Under the pieces are notes generated by a model. The model had not been told where the DNA came from, ran no database searches, and worked only from the letters and a program-made list of their open reading frames with translations. Source: Ketobacter sp. (GTDB taxonomy: Bacteria > Pseudomonadota > Gammaproteobacteria > Pseudomonadales > Ketobacteraceae). Taken from it: DNA of 64,000 bases. Location: the NCBI RefSeq assembly GCF_003671495.1, contig NZ_RCHN01000034.1, positions 113,217 through 177,216 of the forward strand, in the 5' to 3' direction. A program made the position numbers and the translations under genes. Shown in pieces: positions 56,020-63,673 of this stretch (position 1 is the first letter of the stretch; every line of letters begins with the position of its first letter).

Positions 56020-56928
56020 GTGAGCCACGAACATGTACATATGCCCGCCAAGACCAAGGATAAACGCGTTGCCATAGCCATCTGGGCGAACGGTGTCCTG
56101 ACCTTGGCTCAGATTGGGGGTGGCATCTTTTCGGGCAGCCTCGCCCTGATCGCCGACGCCTTGCATAACTTCTCAGACATGGCTTCGCTCGTCATCGCTT
56201 TCGCTGCGCAAAAAATCGCGCGCCGCCCCGCCGACTCAAAGATGACTTTTGGCTACGGACGTATCGAGGTTGTTGCGGCTCTCATTAACTACACGACGTT
56301 GATCATTATTGGGATATACCTGATCTACGAAGGGGGCTTGCGGATAATTGATCCTCCCCAAATCAAGGGCTGGTGGGTCGTCTGGCTTGGCGGTATCGCC
56401 TTGGCAGTAGATGCGTTGACAGCTTTGCTCACCTACTCGATGCAGAAAGACAGTGTCAACATCCGTGCGCTGTTTTTACATAATCTTTCTGATGCACTCG
56501 CGTCAGTCGCCGTAGTGATCGGCGGGGCTCTTATTCTACTCTACGACATGCGGTGGGTTGATCCTGCAATCACCATAGGGATCGCGGGTTATATTCTTTA
56601 CCTGGGTCTGACAGAGATCGGCGGAACCATCAGAACACTCATGTTGGGCAGCCCTGTGGATATCGATACAGATGCCGTCATTCGGACCCTGTCAAACATC
56701 GAAGGTGTTGCTGACCTTCACCACGTACATTTTTGGCAAATGGGCGAACACGATGCCTCACTGGATGCCCATGTAGTCATTGTGGAAAGCGCCTGGAATC
56801 AGCTTGAGAGCATTAAATACCGGATCAAGAAGACTCTAGATAAAGAATTCAACATAAATCATTCAACACTGGAATTCGAACACCCCGACCACCTCCACAA
56901 GGACGCCCAGACCTATGGGCATGGTTAG
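56020..56928 (+). CDS. CDF-family zinc/cadmium exporter (CzcD/ZitB-like)
   Basis: Inner-membrane cation-diffusion-facilitator of 302 residues, proton antiport. There are six helices; the zinc site is made by ALHNFSDMASL in TM2 and FLHNLSDALAS in TM5 (His and Asp in each, as in zinc-selective members). A C-terminal cytoplasmic domain follows (about 210-290, DLHHVHFWQMGEHDASLDAH). The ends are histidine-rich (MSHEHVHMPA and HPDHLHKD). The start is GTG after an AACGAGG ribosome site. It complements the RND pump by moving metal into the periplasm. Confidence 0.92.
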   Translation: MSHEHVHMPAKTKDKRVAIAIWANGVLTLAQIGGGIFSGSLALIADALHNFSDMASLVIAFAAQKIARRPADSKMTFGYGRIEVVAALINYTTLIIIGIYLIYEGGLRIIDPPQIKGWWVVWLGGIALAVDALTALLTYSMQKDSVNIRALFLHNLSDALASVAVVIGGALILLYDMRWVDPAITIGIAGYILYLGLTEIGGTIRTLMLGSPVDIDTDAVIRTLSNIEGVADLHHVHFWQMGEHDASLDAHVVIVESAWNQLESIKYRIKKTLDKEFNINHSTLEFEHPDHLHKDAQTYGHG

Positions 56929-57163
56929 GAAAAGGTTCTCGGCAAGAACCGTTGGCAGAGAATGCTATTTCAGCTCTGTCAAAACCTGCTTGGCTGATCG
57001 CTTAATGGTTTGCATCATACCAACGGCGTACATTTTGGTTTATGACGGCTTTTACGCTGACGAATATGGCGTCATCAAGGACGCCATGGTTGAGGCACTG
57101 AAACAAAAAGGGCTCGTTCACACCACTCGCAGAACTGAACTTAAAAAGAACTTGCCGGGATGA
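56915..57163 (+). CDS. Doubtful small ORF behind the CDF gene
   Basis: An 82-codon frame overlapping the CDF end by 14 bases. The second half looks protein-like (YADEYGVIKDAMVEALKQKG, then a basic tail) but I recognise no family. It could be the surviving C-terminus of a decayed gene. No good ribosome site was seen. Confidence 0.3.
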   Translation: MGMVRKRFSARTVGRECYFSSVKTCLADRLMVCIIPTAYILVYDGFYADEYGVIKDAMVEALKQKGLVHTTRRTELKKNLPG

Positions 57164-57196
57164 CACCGAGCAACAGGCAAAAACCAGAGTCCGCCA

Positions 57197-58102
57197 CTAA
57201 TGTCGCAACTGCAGAATACGCCGCGCACCATTCAGCACGATCGAGCCGATTATTAAACCAATGACCAAGTCAGGATAACGGGACCCCGTCCAGGCGACCA
57301 GCACACCCGCGAGAATGACCCCGGAATTGGCGATGACATCGTTGGCGGAAAAAATCCAGCTCGCTTTCATGTGTGTACCACTATGCCGATTCTTTGCGAT
57401 AAGCAACAGACACCAGACGTTGGCTGCCAGGGCCACCACGCCAAATCCCATCATCAGAATGGAGACGGGTTCGCTGCCGAAGACAAATCGCCGCCCGACT
57501 TCAGCCAAGACCCCTAGCGCCAGAATCAACTGCAGCCAGCCGGAAAAATGTGCCGTTCGCAGCTTGGTGCGAAGACTGCGCCCCACCGCATAGAGTGCAA
57601 CGCCATAGACCGCAGCATCAGCGAACATATCCAGGGAATCGGCAATCAAGCCGGTGGATTGCGCCAGCCAACCTACCGTAAGTTCAACCACGAACATAAC
57701 GCCATTAATAGCCAGCAACCACTTCAGAATACCGGACTCGGCCTGAGCCGTTGCTTCTTCCGCTGCACGTACCTGAGCGACCTCTTCTGCCGCAACGAGG
57801 ATGGTCGTTTCCCGTGTGGCGCCCAGCCCCAGGCCGCACAGCCGCTCCTCGATGGCTGCTGCGTTATCGCCATGGAAGACACGCACCTTGCGGTTGGGCG
57901 TGTCGAACTCCAGCAGAACACGAGGTTCAATGCCGTCCAACGCCATGCGGATCATGCCCTCTTCTGAGGGGCAGTCCATTTTCGGTACCCGGTACTCACT
58001 GACATAGCCATGTTGAACTGACGGGCCAGGGGTCGCTATTCGAGCGCTAGATACATTGGTAGCCTTGCTACCCTGGCAGTCGTCGTTACACCGGTCAGAC
58101 AT
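57197..58102 (-). CDS. CDF-like cation transporter with N-terminal HMA-like domain and no C-terminal domain
   Basis: An efflux-type protein of 301 residues with an unusual layout. The N-terminus has a Cys-containing tail (CNDDC), then a ferredoxin-like heavy-metal-associated domain (about 38-100) whose motif reads PKMDCPSEEG with only one cysteine instead of CxxC. A CDF six-helix core follows (about 125-300). The metal-site residues in TM2 are LIADSLDMFADAAVYG (two aspartates) and in TM5 FSANDVIANSG (Asn-Asp-Asn), unlike the His/Asp pairs of its neighbour. The protein stops right after TM6. It diverges from a PbrR/CadR-type regulator and has a MerR-type 19-bp-spacer promoter. Confidence 0.85.
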   Translation of the reverse strand: MSDRCNDDCQGSKATNVSSARIATPGPSVQHGYVSEYRVPKMDCPSEEGMIRMALDGIEPRVLLEFDTPNRKVRVFHGDNAAAIEERLCGLGLGATRETTILVAAEEVAQVRAAEEATAQAESGILKWLLAINGVMFVVELTVGWLAQSTGLIADSLDMFADAAVYGVALYAVGRSLRTKLRTAHFSGWLQLILALGVLAEVGRRFVFGSEPVSILMMGFGVVALAANVWCLLLIAKNRHSGTHMKASWIFSANDVIANSGVILAGVLVAWTGSRYPDLVIGLIIGSIVLNGARRILQLRH

Positions 58103-58133
58103 CAAAAAAACCCTTGTGGATGTACGGACGGTA

Positions 58134-58164
58134 ACTATAAACTCTATAATAACAATAGAGTCAA
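58134..58164 (-). promoter_or_regulatory. MerR-family operator-promoter for the HMA-CDF gene
   Basis: On the minus strand TTGACT (58164-58159) and TATAGT (58139-58134) are separated by 19 bases, the over-long spacing that MerR-family activators correct by untwisting DNA. A perfect dyad ACTCTAT-7-ATAGAGT (58141-58161) fills the spacer. The regulator gene starts 16 bases away on the other strand. Confidence 0.88.
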
Positions 58165-58179
58165 CCGGAATATTGAGAG

Positions 58180-58590
58180 ATGAAGAAAATCGGCGAACTG
58201 TCGAAAGTGACTGGCTGCTCCGTGCAAACCATCCGGCATTATGAAAAGGAACATTTGATTGCCTCAGCAGAACGCAGTGAAGGCAATTTTCGTCTGTACG
58301 ATGAATCTGCCGTTGAGCGATTGCTGTTTATCAAGCACTGCCGTAGCCTCGATCTCAGCTTGCCGGAGATCCGGCAGTTGTTGGCGTTAAACCGTTCGCC
58401 CGGTTCGCAATGTGATGATGTAAATCGGATGATGGATAGGCATATCGAGCAGGTGGAGACGCGTATACAGGAACTCACCAAGCTGAACGAGCAACTGAGA
58501 ATGCTGCGCCGCAGCTGCACAAACCGTCGGACAGTGGAGCAGTGCGGCATATTGCGAAATTTGTCGGCTACTTCGGTTTCGATCGGCTGA
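58180..58590 (+). CDS. Lead/cadmium-responsive MerR-family regulator, PbrR/CadR type
   Basis: A dimeric metal-sensing activator of 136 residues. The N-terminal winged helix (IGELSKVTGCSVQTIRHYEK) is followed by a long coiled coil. Metal-ligand cysteines fall at 78 (GSQCDDVN), 113 (RRSCTN) and 122 (EQCGIL), the positions I recall for PbrR691. The CGIL ending is typical of the CadR/PbrR branch. It diverges from the HMA-CDF gene and its 3' end overlaps the convergent PbrT-like gene by 23 bases. Both of those genes have matching 19-bp-spacer promoters, so it probably controls both. Lead versus cadmium cannot be decided. Confidence 0.9.
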   Translation: MKKIGELSKVTGCSVQTIRHYEKEHLIASAERSEGNFRLYDESAVERLLFIKHCRSLDLSLPEIRQLLALNRSPGSQCDDVNRMMDRHIEQVETRIQELTKLNEQLRMLRRSCTNRRTVEQCGILRNLSATSVSIG

Positions 58591-60574
58591 CACCTGGGTC
58601 CAACAAATCTTCTGGACGTTCTGCAACAGGGGCATTTTTCCGCTGCCTTCTTCCCAGCCCCAGAAAGACCAGGAAAACACCCAGTACCGACAATTGCGCC
58701 AAGATCCCCTGCCAGGTGGACTTTACGCCGACCCAATCAATGTCAAAGCTGACAGGCAATGGGGTTATACCAACAAGATCCGCTTCCTGAAGTGCCGACA
58801 CCGCTTTACCCATGAGGATAAATGCCAAGGCCAGCAGCAGGTAGGTGGTGACGGAAAAGAATCTGGCAATGGGTAGTTTCACTGAATAACGCACCAATAA
58901 CCAGGCCAATATCGCCAGGAAAGCAGTACCGGCTACAAAGCCGCTGAATACGGATGAATATTGAGCGGCTGCAGCCTGGGTCAGCAGGGACTGATAAAAC
59001 AAGACTGTTTCAAACACTTCACGATAAACCGCAATAAATGCCAGCAGCGCAAGGCCCCACAGGGTACCCGCAGTCAGGTGGGCGTTGATGTGCTGCTGAA
59101 TATAGGCTTGCCACTGGGCAGCATGGGTTTTACTGTGCATCCAGATGCCGACATAGAGCAACACAACCGCCGCCAAAAAGGCCGCAACCCCTTCCATGAC
59201 TTCGCGGCTGGCACCGCTAATACTGACCAGGGACTGCGCTGCAGCCCAGGTCGCAACACCGGCCGCCAATGCCGTTACCCAACCCAAATGCACATACCGA
59301 AGTCCGTCACGCCGACCGGTTCGCACTAGCACAGTAACCAGGGCAATGACCACGAGCAAGGCTTCAAGCCCCTCCCGCAACAGGATGACCAAGCTGGCAC
59401 TGAACAGGGTCACATTGGACAAGGTAGATTCTGAAAGCAATCGATCCGCATCCTCCAACCGCGCCAGTGTCCGGCTCACAGCACTTTCCACCACGCCTTC
59501 AGGCTGTGCCTGCTTCAATAATTGCCTTATAGCCATCATATCGGCTTCGAGTGTCTGGCGGAGCGCTTTATCCTGCGCATCCAGGCTGTTTTCGACCAAT
59601 TCAAAGCCATCCAGATAAGCACTGACCGCCAGTGCTTGTGCTTTCTGATAATCGCCGCGCTGGTGCGCCTCTTGTGCTAGCAGCAGTTGGTCTCGGGTGA
59701 TTTTCAGAGGATTGGTCGTTTCCCGGAATAACAGTTCTGGCTTTGCGCGCAACCGTTCGATCGCCTGCTGCGTCATCTCCGGATGTTCTGCAGCGAGTTG
59801 CGCCGGCGTGTGGTTGACCATCTGTGACAAGGTGACGCTGGGTGCCTCGCCTGTAAACTCAGAGCCGGATTGAAATGCCAATCCGCCGACGTGGAACGCC
59901 AGGGACCAGCGTTGCTCTTCCGTCAGTTGGGTAAATGCCGGCATTGCGGTATCGTCTATGCCATTGGATATGGCATCGTACAGGCCCAGAAGTGATCGAT
60001 TCAAGGCTCGCTCTTTGCTGGTGAAATCGGTTGGAGCGGGCTCCAGCTGTGCGGCCATCACACCATCGCCCCCACCGGCTGCGCCATGACAAGAAGCGCA
60101 CTGGCTCTCATACAACCCTTTGACGGTCGCTTTCGACAACAGGTGAAGCGGTAAGGACGACCGAGGCATCAGTGCCAACAACGTACCCCGCAGGCTGCCA
60201 CTCATTTGTCGAATTGTTTCAATAGCCTGTTTGTTCTGGATAGCTGCTTGTAAAGCCTTTGCCTGACCTGTCAGGTCGCCAACGTCGGCTGATTTATCCT
60301 GAACCTCAGAAATATTCGTCACAATGAGCTGGGAGAACTCCAGCATTTCCTGATATTCACCGTCATTGACCACCTGTCCATCCCTGACGGCTTCCATGTA
60401 ATCCACAGCAATGTATTCGGCCAGCTGAGCCAATTGACGCATTTCGACGCTGCTGTCGCTTATCTCCGCCTGACTGGCCTTTGGATATAACCACGACAAG
60501 GCCAGCAATACTACTGTGACGTTCAGAACAAAAAACTTTGGGCCTGTAAAACGGAATATCCAACGAGCCTGCAT
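58568..60574 (-). CDS. Cytochrome c-FTR1 fusion permease, PbrT-like
   Basis: A 668-residue protein. It has an N-terminal signal or anchor (to about 36), a helical periplasmic region, a class I cytochrome c motif CASCHG (C159, C162, H163) and an axial methionine candidate in DTAMPAFTQL. A second helical region and a C-terminal FTR1 permease of about seven helices (from about 400) follow. Both FTR1 glutamate motifs are present: LLREGLEALL and YREVFETVLF. The fusion matches PbrT, the lead-uptake protein of Cupriavidus, and related iron permeases. A PbrR/CadR-type promoter upstream favours lead or cadmium over iron. No PbrA ATPase is visible. Confidence 0.87.
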   Translation of the reverse strand: MQARWIFRFTGPKFFVLNVTVVLLALSWLYPKASQAEISDSSVEMRQLAQLAEYIAVDYMEAVRDGQVVNDGEYQEMLEFSQLIVTNISEVQDKSADVGDLTGQAKALQAAIQNKQAIETIRQMSGSLRGTLLALMPRSSLPLHLLSKATVKGLYESQCASCHGAAGGGDGVMAAQLEPAPTDFTSKERALNRSLLGLYDAISNGIDDTAMPAFTQLTEEQRWSLAFHVGGLAFQSGSEFTGEAPSVTLSQMVNHTPAQLAAEHPEMTQQAIERLRAKPELLFRETTNPLKITRDQLLLAQEAHQRGDYQKAQALAVSAYLDGFELVENSLDAQDKALRQTLEADMMAIRQLLKQAQPEGVVESAVSRTLARLEDADRLLSESTLSNVTLFSASLVILLREGLEALLVVIALVTVLVRTGRRDGLRYVHLGWVTALAAGVATWAAAQSLVSISGASREVMEGVAAFLAAVVLLYVGIWMHSKTHAAQWQAYIQQHINAHLTAGTLWGLALLAFIAVYREVFETVLFYQSLLTQAAAAQYSSVFSGFVAGTAFLAILAWLLVRYSVKLPIARFFSVTTYLLLALAFILMGKAVSALQEADLVGITPLPVSFDIDWVGVKSTWQGILAQLSVLGVFLVFLGLGRRQRKNAPVAERPEDLLDPGVSRSKPK

Positions 60575-60619
60575 TGACTAAATCTCTTTTGGGATTGTTA
60601 CTAATGATAATCGATCTCA

Positions 60620-60650
60620 ATAGTAATCCCTATGGTAGCTATAGAGTCAA
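60620..60650 (-). promoter_or_regulatory. MerR-family operator-promoter for the PbrT-like gene
   Basis: On the minus strand TTGACT (60650-60645), 19 bases, TACTAT (60625-60620). The spacer holds the dyad ATAGAGT-type arm matched imperfectly (TCCCTAT-7-ATAGAGT, 60627-60647). The intact half-site is identical to that at 58141-58161, pointing to the same regulator. Confidence 0.82.
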
Positions 60651-60863
60651 GCCTCTGGCTGGTTTGTCGACATTCCGTTGATGTGTGGTTTAACTGCCTG
60701 TTGTGTACAGAACGAACGCCATTTCAGGTACCCAAAAATCGATGGGCTGCCGGAGTGGTGATAATTATCTGGCTAATGACCGCATTGGGCATGGGGTACG
60801 ACAGTTGGGATTTCATCGCGAACAAACCGACCTGAACCGTTCAATGTCAATGTGAGTTCTTCT
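60651..60863. other. Short region between PbrT-like promoter and GDCCVxC gene
   Basis: A plus-strand frame through here ends at 60835 with a hydrophobic segment (WAAGVVIIIWLMTALGMGYD) and could be a fragment of a membrane protein, but has no ribosome site or recognised family. In a complete mer operon merA would be expected here; nothing resembling it is present. Confidence 0.4.
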
Positions 60864-61079
60864 TTAAGAACAGCAACGCCCCTCTTGTTGAACAGGCGGG
60901 CATGGTACCGAACCGTAAGAACAATACACACAACAATCACCGGGTTTTGGTTTGAGCACGGCGCGACAACTTTCGCACTCATAGAACCACTGGCAGGCAT
61001 CCGTCGGCATAGTCTCGATCTTCTTGTGGCCACATTCCGGGCAGGTCAATTCCGACTGTAAAATCACATTTGAGGTCAT
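60864..61079 (-). CDS. GDCCVxC-domain mer-operon protein
   Basis: A 71-residue cysteine-rich protein with a zinc-ribbon-like first half (LTCPECGHKKIETMPTDACQ, then YECESC) and the hallmark GDCCVYCSYGSVPCPP. It ends in a cysteine pair (RCCS). Proteins with the GDCCVxC motif are known as small transporter components in mer operons. The ATG overlaps the merP stop by 4 bases, so it is coupled to merP. It is the last gene of the mer unit here. Confidence 0.88.
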   Translation of the reverse strand: MTSNVILQSELTCPECGHKKIETMPTDACQWFYECESCRAVLKPKPGDCCVYCSYGSVPCPPVQQEGRCCS

Positions 61080-61363
61080 GGCGTTTCTGTTTTCACAAGG
61101 GTTGATGGATAACCGGCATTGGTGGTTGCTTCAATGAGTTTCTCTGCGCTGGTCTGAGTATCCTCAAAAGTGACCACCGCCTGCTTGTGTTCAAAACTGA
61201 CCTCGGCCTTGGTGACGCCTTTTACTTTGCTAAGGGCCTTCTTGACCGTGATCGGACACATGGCGCAGTTCATGGTTGGCAGGTTCAGAGTGACAATCTG
61301 AGGTTTAGCCCAGGCAGACAGGCTGGTGATGGTGAATACAAGGGCTATTGTGATTTTGTGCAT
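61076..61363 (-). CDS. merP: Periplasmic mercury-binding protein MerP
   Basis: A 95-residue exported HMA protein. The signal peptide ends near residue 19 (LSAWA-KPQIV). The metal motif is PTMNCAMCPITVKKAL, with the CxxC pair at about 33 and 36, in a normal ferredoxin-like domain. It hands Hg(II) to MerT. It lies 29 bases after merT and overlaps the GDCCVxC gene. Confidence 0.93.
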   Translation of the reverse strand: MHKITIALVFTITSLSAWAKPQIVTLNLPTMNCAMCPITVKKALSKVKGVTKAEVSFEHKQAVVTFEDTQTSAEKLIEATTNAGYPSTLVKTETP

Positions 61364-61392
61364 GATTCACTCCAGTCTTGGGCAACGCATTT

Positions 61393-61752
61393 TTAAACCA
61401 TCAGGGGAATCCAGTAGCTGCTGGTGACAAGAACCAACGCGATGATGGCCATGATCCAGAAAATAACCCGTCGGCGTTTTCGCGTTTGCGGTACGGCGCA
61501 GGCGGTGCCCGGCTCGCAGCCCTCAACTGGCCGGTGGATCTGCCAGCCCGCCCAACCCAATAGCATCATCACGATGGCGATAAAGACGGGACGATAGGGC
61601 TCCAGCAGAGTCAGGCTCCCGATCCAGGCCCCGCTGATCCCCAGTGTGAGTAAAACGAACGGGCCGATGCAGCAAAGGCTGGCGCCAACAGCAGCCAGCA
61701 CCCCGCCGATCAGGGGTAGATTATTTTTGGCGAACTCGTCGTTTGCGGGCAT
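61393..61752 (-). CDS. merT: Mercuric ion transporter MerT
   Basis: A 119-residue inner-membrane protein with three helices. The first carries the vicinal cysteine pair (GASLCCIGPFVLLTLGISGA), and the cytoplasmic loop holds the second pair (EGCEPGTACAVPQ). It imports Hg(II) received from MerP and normally passes it to MerA. The ATG at 61752 is preferred because GGAG lies 6 bases upstream and the MerR-type promoter would place the transcript start only a few bases before the earlier ATG at 61773. Confidence 0.94.
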   Translation of the reverse strand: MPANDEFAKNNLPLIGGVLAAVGASLCCIGPFVLLTLGISGAWIGSLTLLEPYRPVFIAIVMMLLGWAGWQIHRPVEGCEPGTACAVPQTRKRRRVIFWIMAIIALVLVTSSYWIPLMV

Positions 61753-61785
61753 GGCGGACTCCATGGAATGCATTCAATGAAGCCA

Positions 61786-61816
61786 GTGTAAACGCCGTAC
61801 TTCGGTACGGAGTCAA
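61786..61816 (-). promoter_or_regulatory. MerR operator-promoter for merTP
   Basis: On the minus strand TTGACT (61816-61811), a 19-base spacer, TTACAC (61791-61786). CCGTAC-4-GTACGG (61795-61810) is the same dyad arm found in classical mer operators (TTGACTCCGTAC). It lies between merR and merT rather than in a divergent gap. Confidence 0.88.
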
Positions 61817-61823
61817 GTCCGAC

Positions 61824-62228
61824 TCAGGAGAGGTCTTTGTCAGGTTGTAACGACTCCACAATCGGACAGGCTGTGTTGTCGGGATTGGAGCGGCACTGGG
61901 TGACTAAACCCTCTAAAACACGCTCCAGGCGGCACAAATCGTTGATTTTTGACCGCACGCTGACCAGTTTACTTTCCGCCAACTCCTGGACTTCCGAGCA
62001 ATGGGATTCGCCCAGTACCAAGAGGTTTTCGATCTCCTCCAGAGTAAAGCCCAGTTCCTGGGCACGTTTGATGAATAAAATCCGTGCCAAGGTGGCCTTG
62101 GTATAAGTGCGGTATCCTTGAGCCGGTTTTGGAGGCTGAGTGATGAGGCCACGGCGTTCGTAGTAGCGGATGGTTTCGACGCTGACTTGTGCAGCTTGCG
62201 CTAATTTTCCGATGGAAAATAGACTCAT
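61824..62228 (-). CDS. merR: Mercury-responsive regulator MerR
   Basis: A 134-residue activator. The winged helix (IGKLAQAAQVSVETIRYYER) and coiled coil are normal. Metal cysteines at 77 (ESHCSEV), 112 (VTQCRS) and 121 (TACPIV) keep the 35 and 9 residue spacing of Hg-binding MerR, and the CPI-x-ESL ending is MerR-like. The start is the ATG at 62228, overlapping the sensor-kinase stop (ATGA). Thus, unlike most merR genes, it is transcribed in the same direction as merT and may be cotranscribed with a two-component system. The frame is open nine codons upstream. Confidence 0.93.
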   Translation of the reverse strand: MSLFSIGKLAQAAQVSVETIRYYERRGLITQPPKPAQGYRTYTKATLARILFIKRAQELGFTLEEIENLLVLGESHCSEVQELAESKLVSVRSKINDLCRLERVLEGLVTQCRSNPDNTACPIVESLQPDKDLS

Positions 62229-63673
62229 GGCAAAGCCCCTTCTTCGCAGTCCCAATTAATAGCCGCTTGTGGAAAGCAGATCGAAAAGGAGGTCATACCG
62301 TAATCTGAAGACACGTCGATACTGCCGTAGTGTGCTTCCACGATGGACTTAACAATCGCCAAGCCCAATCCAGCCCCTTCACTCTGGCGCTGACGTGAAG
62401 GATCAACCCGGTAGAAACGGTCGAAAATTCTGGGCAAATGTTCTGCGGGAATTTCCGGCCCCGTATTCTGTACGCTGAGTAAAACCTGCCCTTCGTCCGA
62501 CACATCCAGACGAACCTTCACGCTTTCTCCCTCGGGTGAGTGGCGTATCGCATTGGATAACAGATTGGACATGGCGCGCCGCAGCATGGCACGATCACCC
62601 TTAATTTTCGGCGCCTGTCCTTCCAGCATTAACTGTATGTGCTTTTCCTCTGCCAGCGCCTCAAAAAAATCAAATAGCTTACGGACTTCCTGAGCCATAT
62701 CCAGTGACTCCCATACCGGCTTAAGCAGTCCATGCTCGCTTTGAGCCAGCCAGAGCATGTCGTTGACCATTTTTGCCAAGCGTTCCAATTCTTCCAGGTT
62801 TGAATAGTGCAGTTCGCGGTATTCAACCAGGCCTCGTGACTTTCCCAGAACGACCTGAGTCTGGGTGATGATATTGGTAAGAGGCGTGCGCAATTCGTGG
62901 GCGATGTCGGCGGAGAAATGGGACAAGCGGGCAAAACTGTCTTCCAATCGGCCAAGCATAAAATTGAATGAAGAAACGAGATTTTGAAGTTCCCCAGGCA
63001 CCGCCTCGGAATCAAGTCGAACATGCAGGCGATCAGCCTGTATTTCACGCATGGCTTCGCTCAACCCGCGCAGTGGCGCATGCCCCTGATGCACACCATA
63101 CCAGGCCGCCAATAGCGTCACCATGCCTGCGAGTAACATGATAAGCCATAAGCTACGACGAAAATTCTCCAGAAATTGGATATGAGCATCCATGTCAATG
63201 GCGGTAACGATGTAGTATTCTTGGCCACCCACCTGGGTTTGCGTGATGGTTCCCCGGTAGGTTTTCCCATCTCCCTGCCAGTGATATACGTTGCCAACCT
63301 GAATACTGGACACCGGGGCAAAGGTATTAATAGGTTTTGCAAAATCGTTCGCTGAGGGGCCGTAAATCAGGCGCTTTTCCTTATCCCAGACCTGAAAATA
63401 GACACCGTGATGACCCGATATCGCGTGCGACAACGCCTCACCCAAGTGTGAAGAGCCGTCACCCGTTTTGCGTAAGGCTCGATCCACAGCCCTTGTCATG
63501 ACCTCCAACTCGTCAGCGTCCTGTTCGGCGAAATGGCGCTTGACCGCGTTGTCCACCAGATAACCAATCACCAGAAGACTTAGCCCAATGGCAAGGGCAA
63601 CAAAGGCCATCACCCGGGCGGTTAGCGATAGTGGATGCTTGCCAAGACGACTACTCCACATCATGCTCGTCAT
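62225..63673 (-). CDS. Heavy-metal sensor histidine kinase, CusS/CopS-like
   Basis: A 482-residue inner-membrane kinase. Two helices (about 20-43 and 170-192) flank a periplasmic domain of about 125 residues ([20 protein letters not shown] at its start, as in CusS). A HAMP follows, then HisKA with [13 protein letters not shown] (phospho-His about 259) and HATPase ([22 protein letters not shown]). It matches the heavy-metal sensor kinase family. The start is taken as the ATG at 63673, inside the end of the regulator gene; ATGs at 63664 and 63661 are alternatives and no ribosome site decides. It pairs with the response regulator at the right edge and overlaps merR. Confidence 0.9.
   Translation of the reverse strand: MTSMMWSSRLGKHPLSLTARVMAFVALAIGLSLLVIGYLVDNAVKRHFAEQDADELEVMTRAVDRALRKTGDGSSHLGEALSHAISGHHGVYFQVWDKEKRLIYGPSANDFAKPINTFAPVSSIQVGNVYHWQGDGKTYRGTITQTQVGGQEYYIVTAIDMDAHIQFLENFRRSLWLIMLLAGMVTLLAAWYGVHQGHAPLRGLSEAMREIQADRLHVRLDSEAVPGELQNLVSSFNFMLGRLEDSFARLSHFSADIAHELRTPLTNIITQTQVVLGKSRGLVEYRELHYSNLEELERLAKMVNDMLWLAQSEHGLLKPVWESLDMAQEVRKLFDFFEALAEEKHIQLMLEGQAPKIKGDRAMLRRAMSNLLSNAIRHSPEGESVKVRLDVSDEGQVLLSVQNTGPEIPAEHLPRIFDRFYRVDPSRQRQSEGAGLGLAIVKSIVEAHYGSIDVSSDYGMTSFSICFPQAAINWDCEEGALP

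Noticed and set aside
60632..60835. 67-codon plus-strand frame with a hydrophobic segment
   Set aside because: It begins within the PbrT-like promoter, lacks a ribosome site and matches nothing I recognise.
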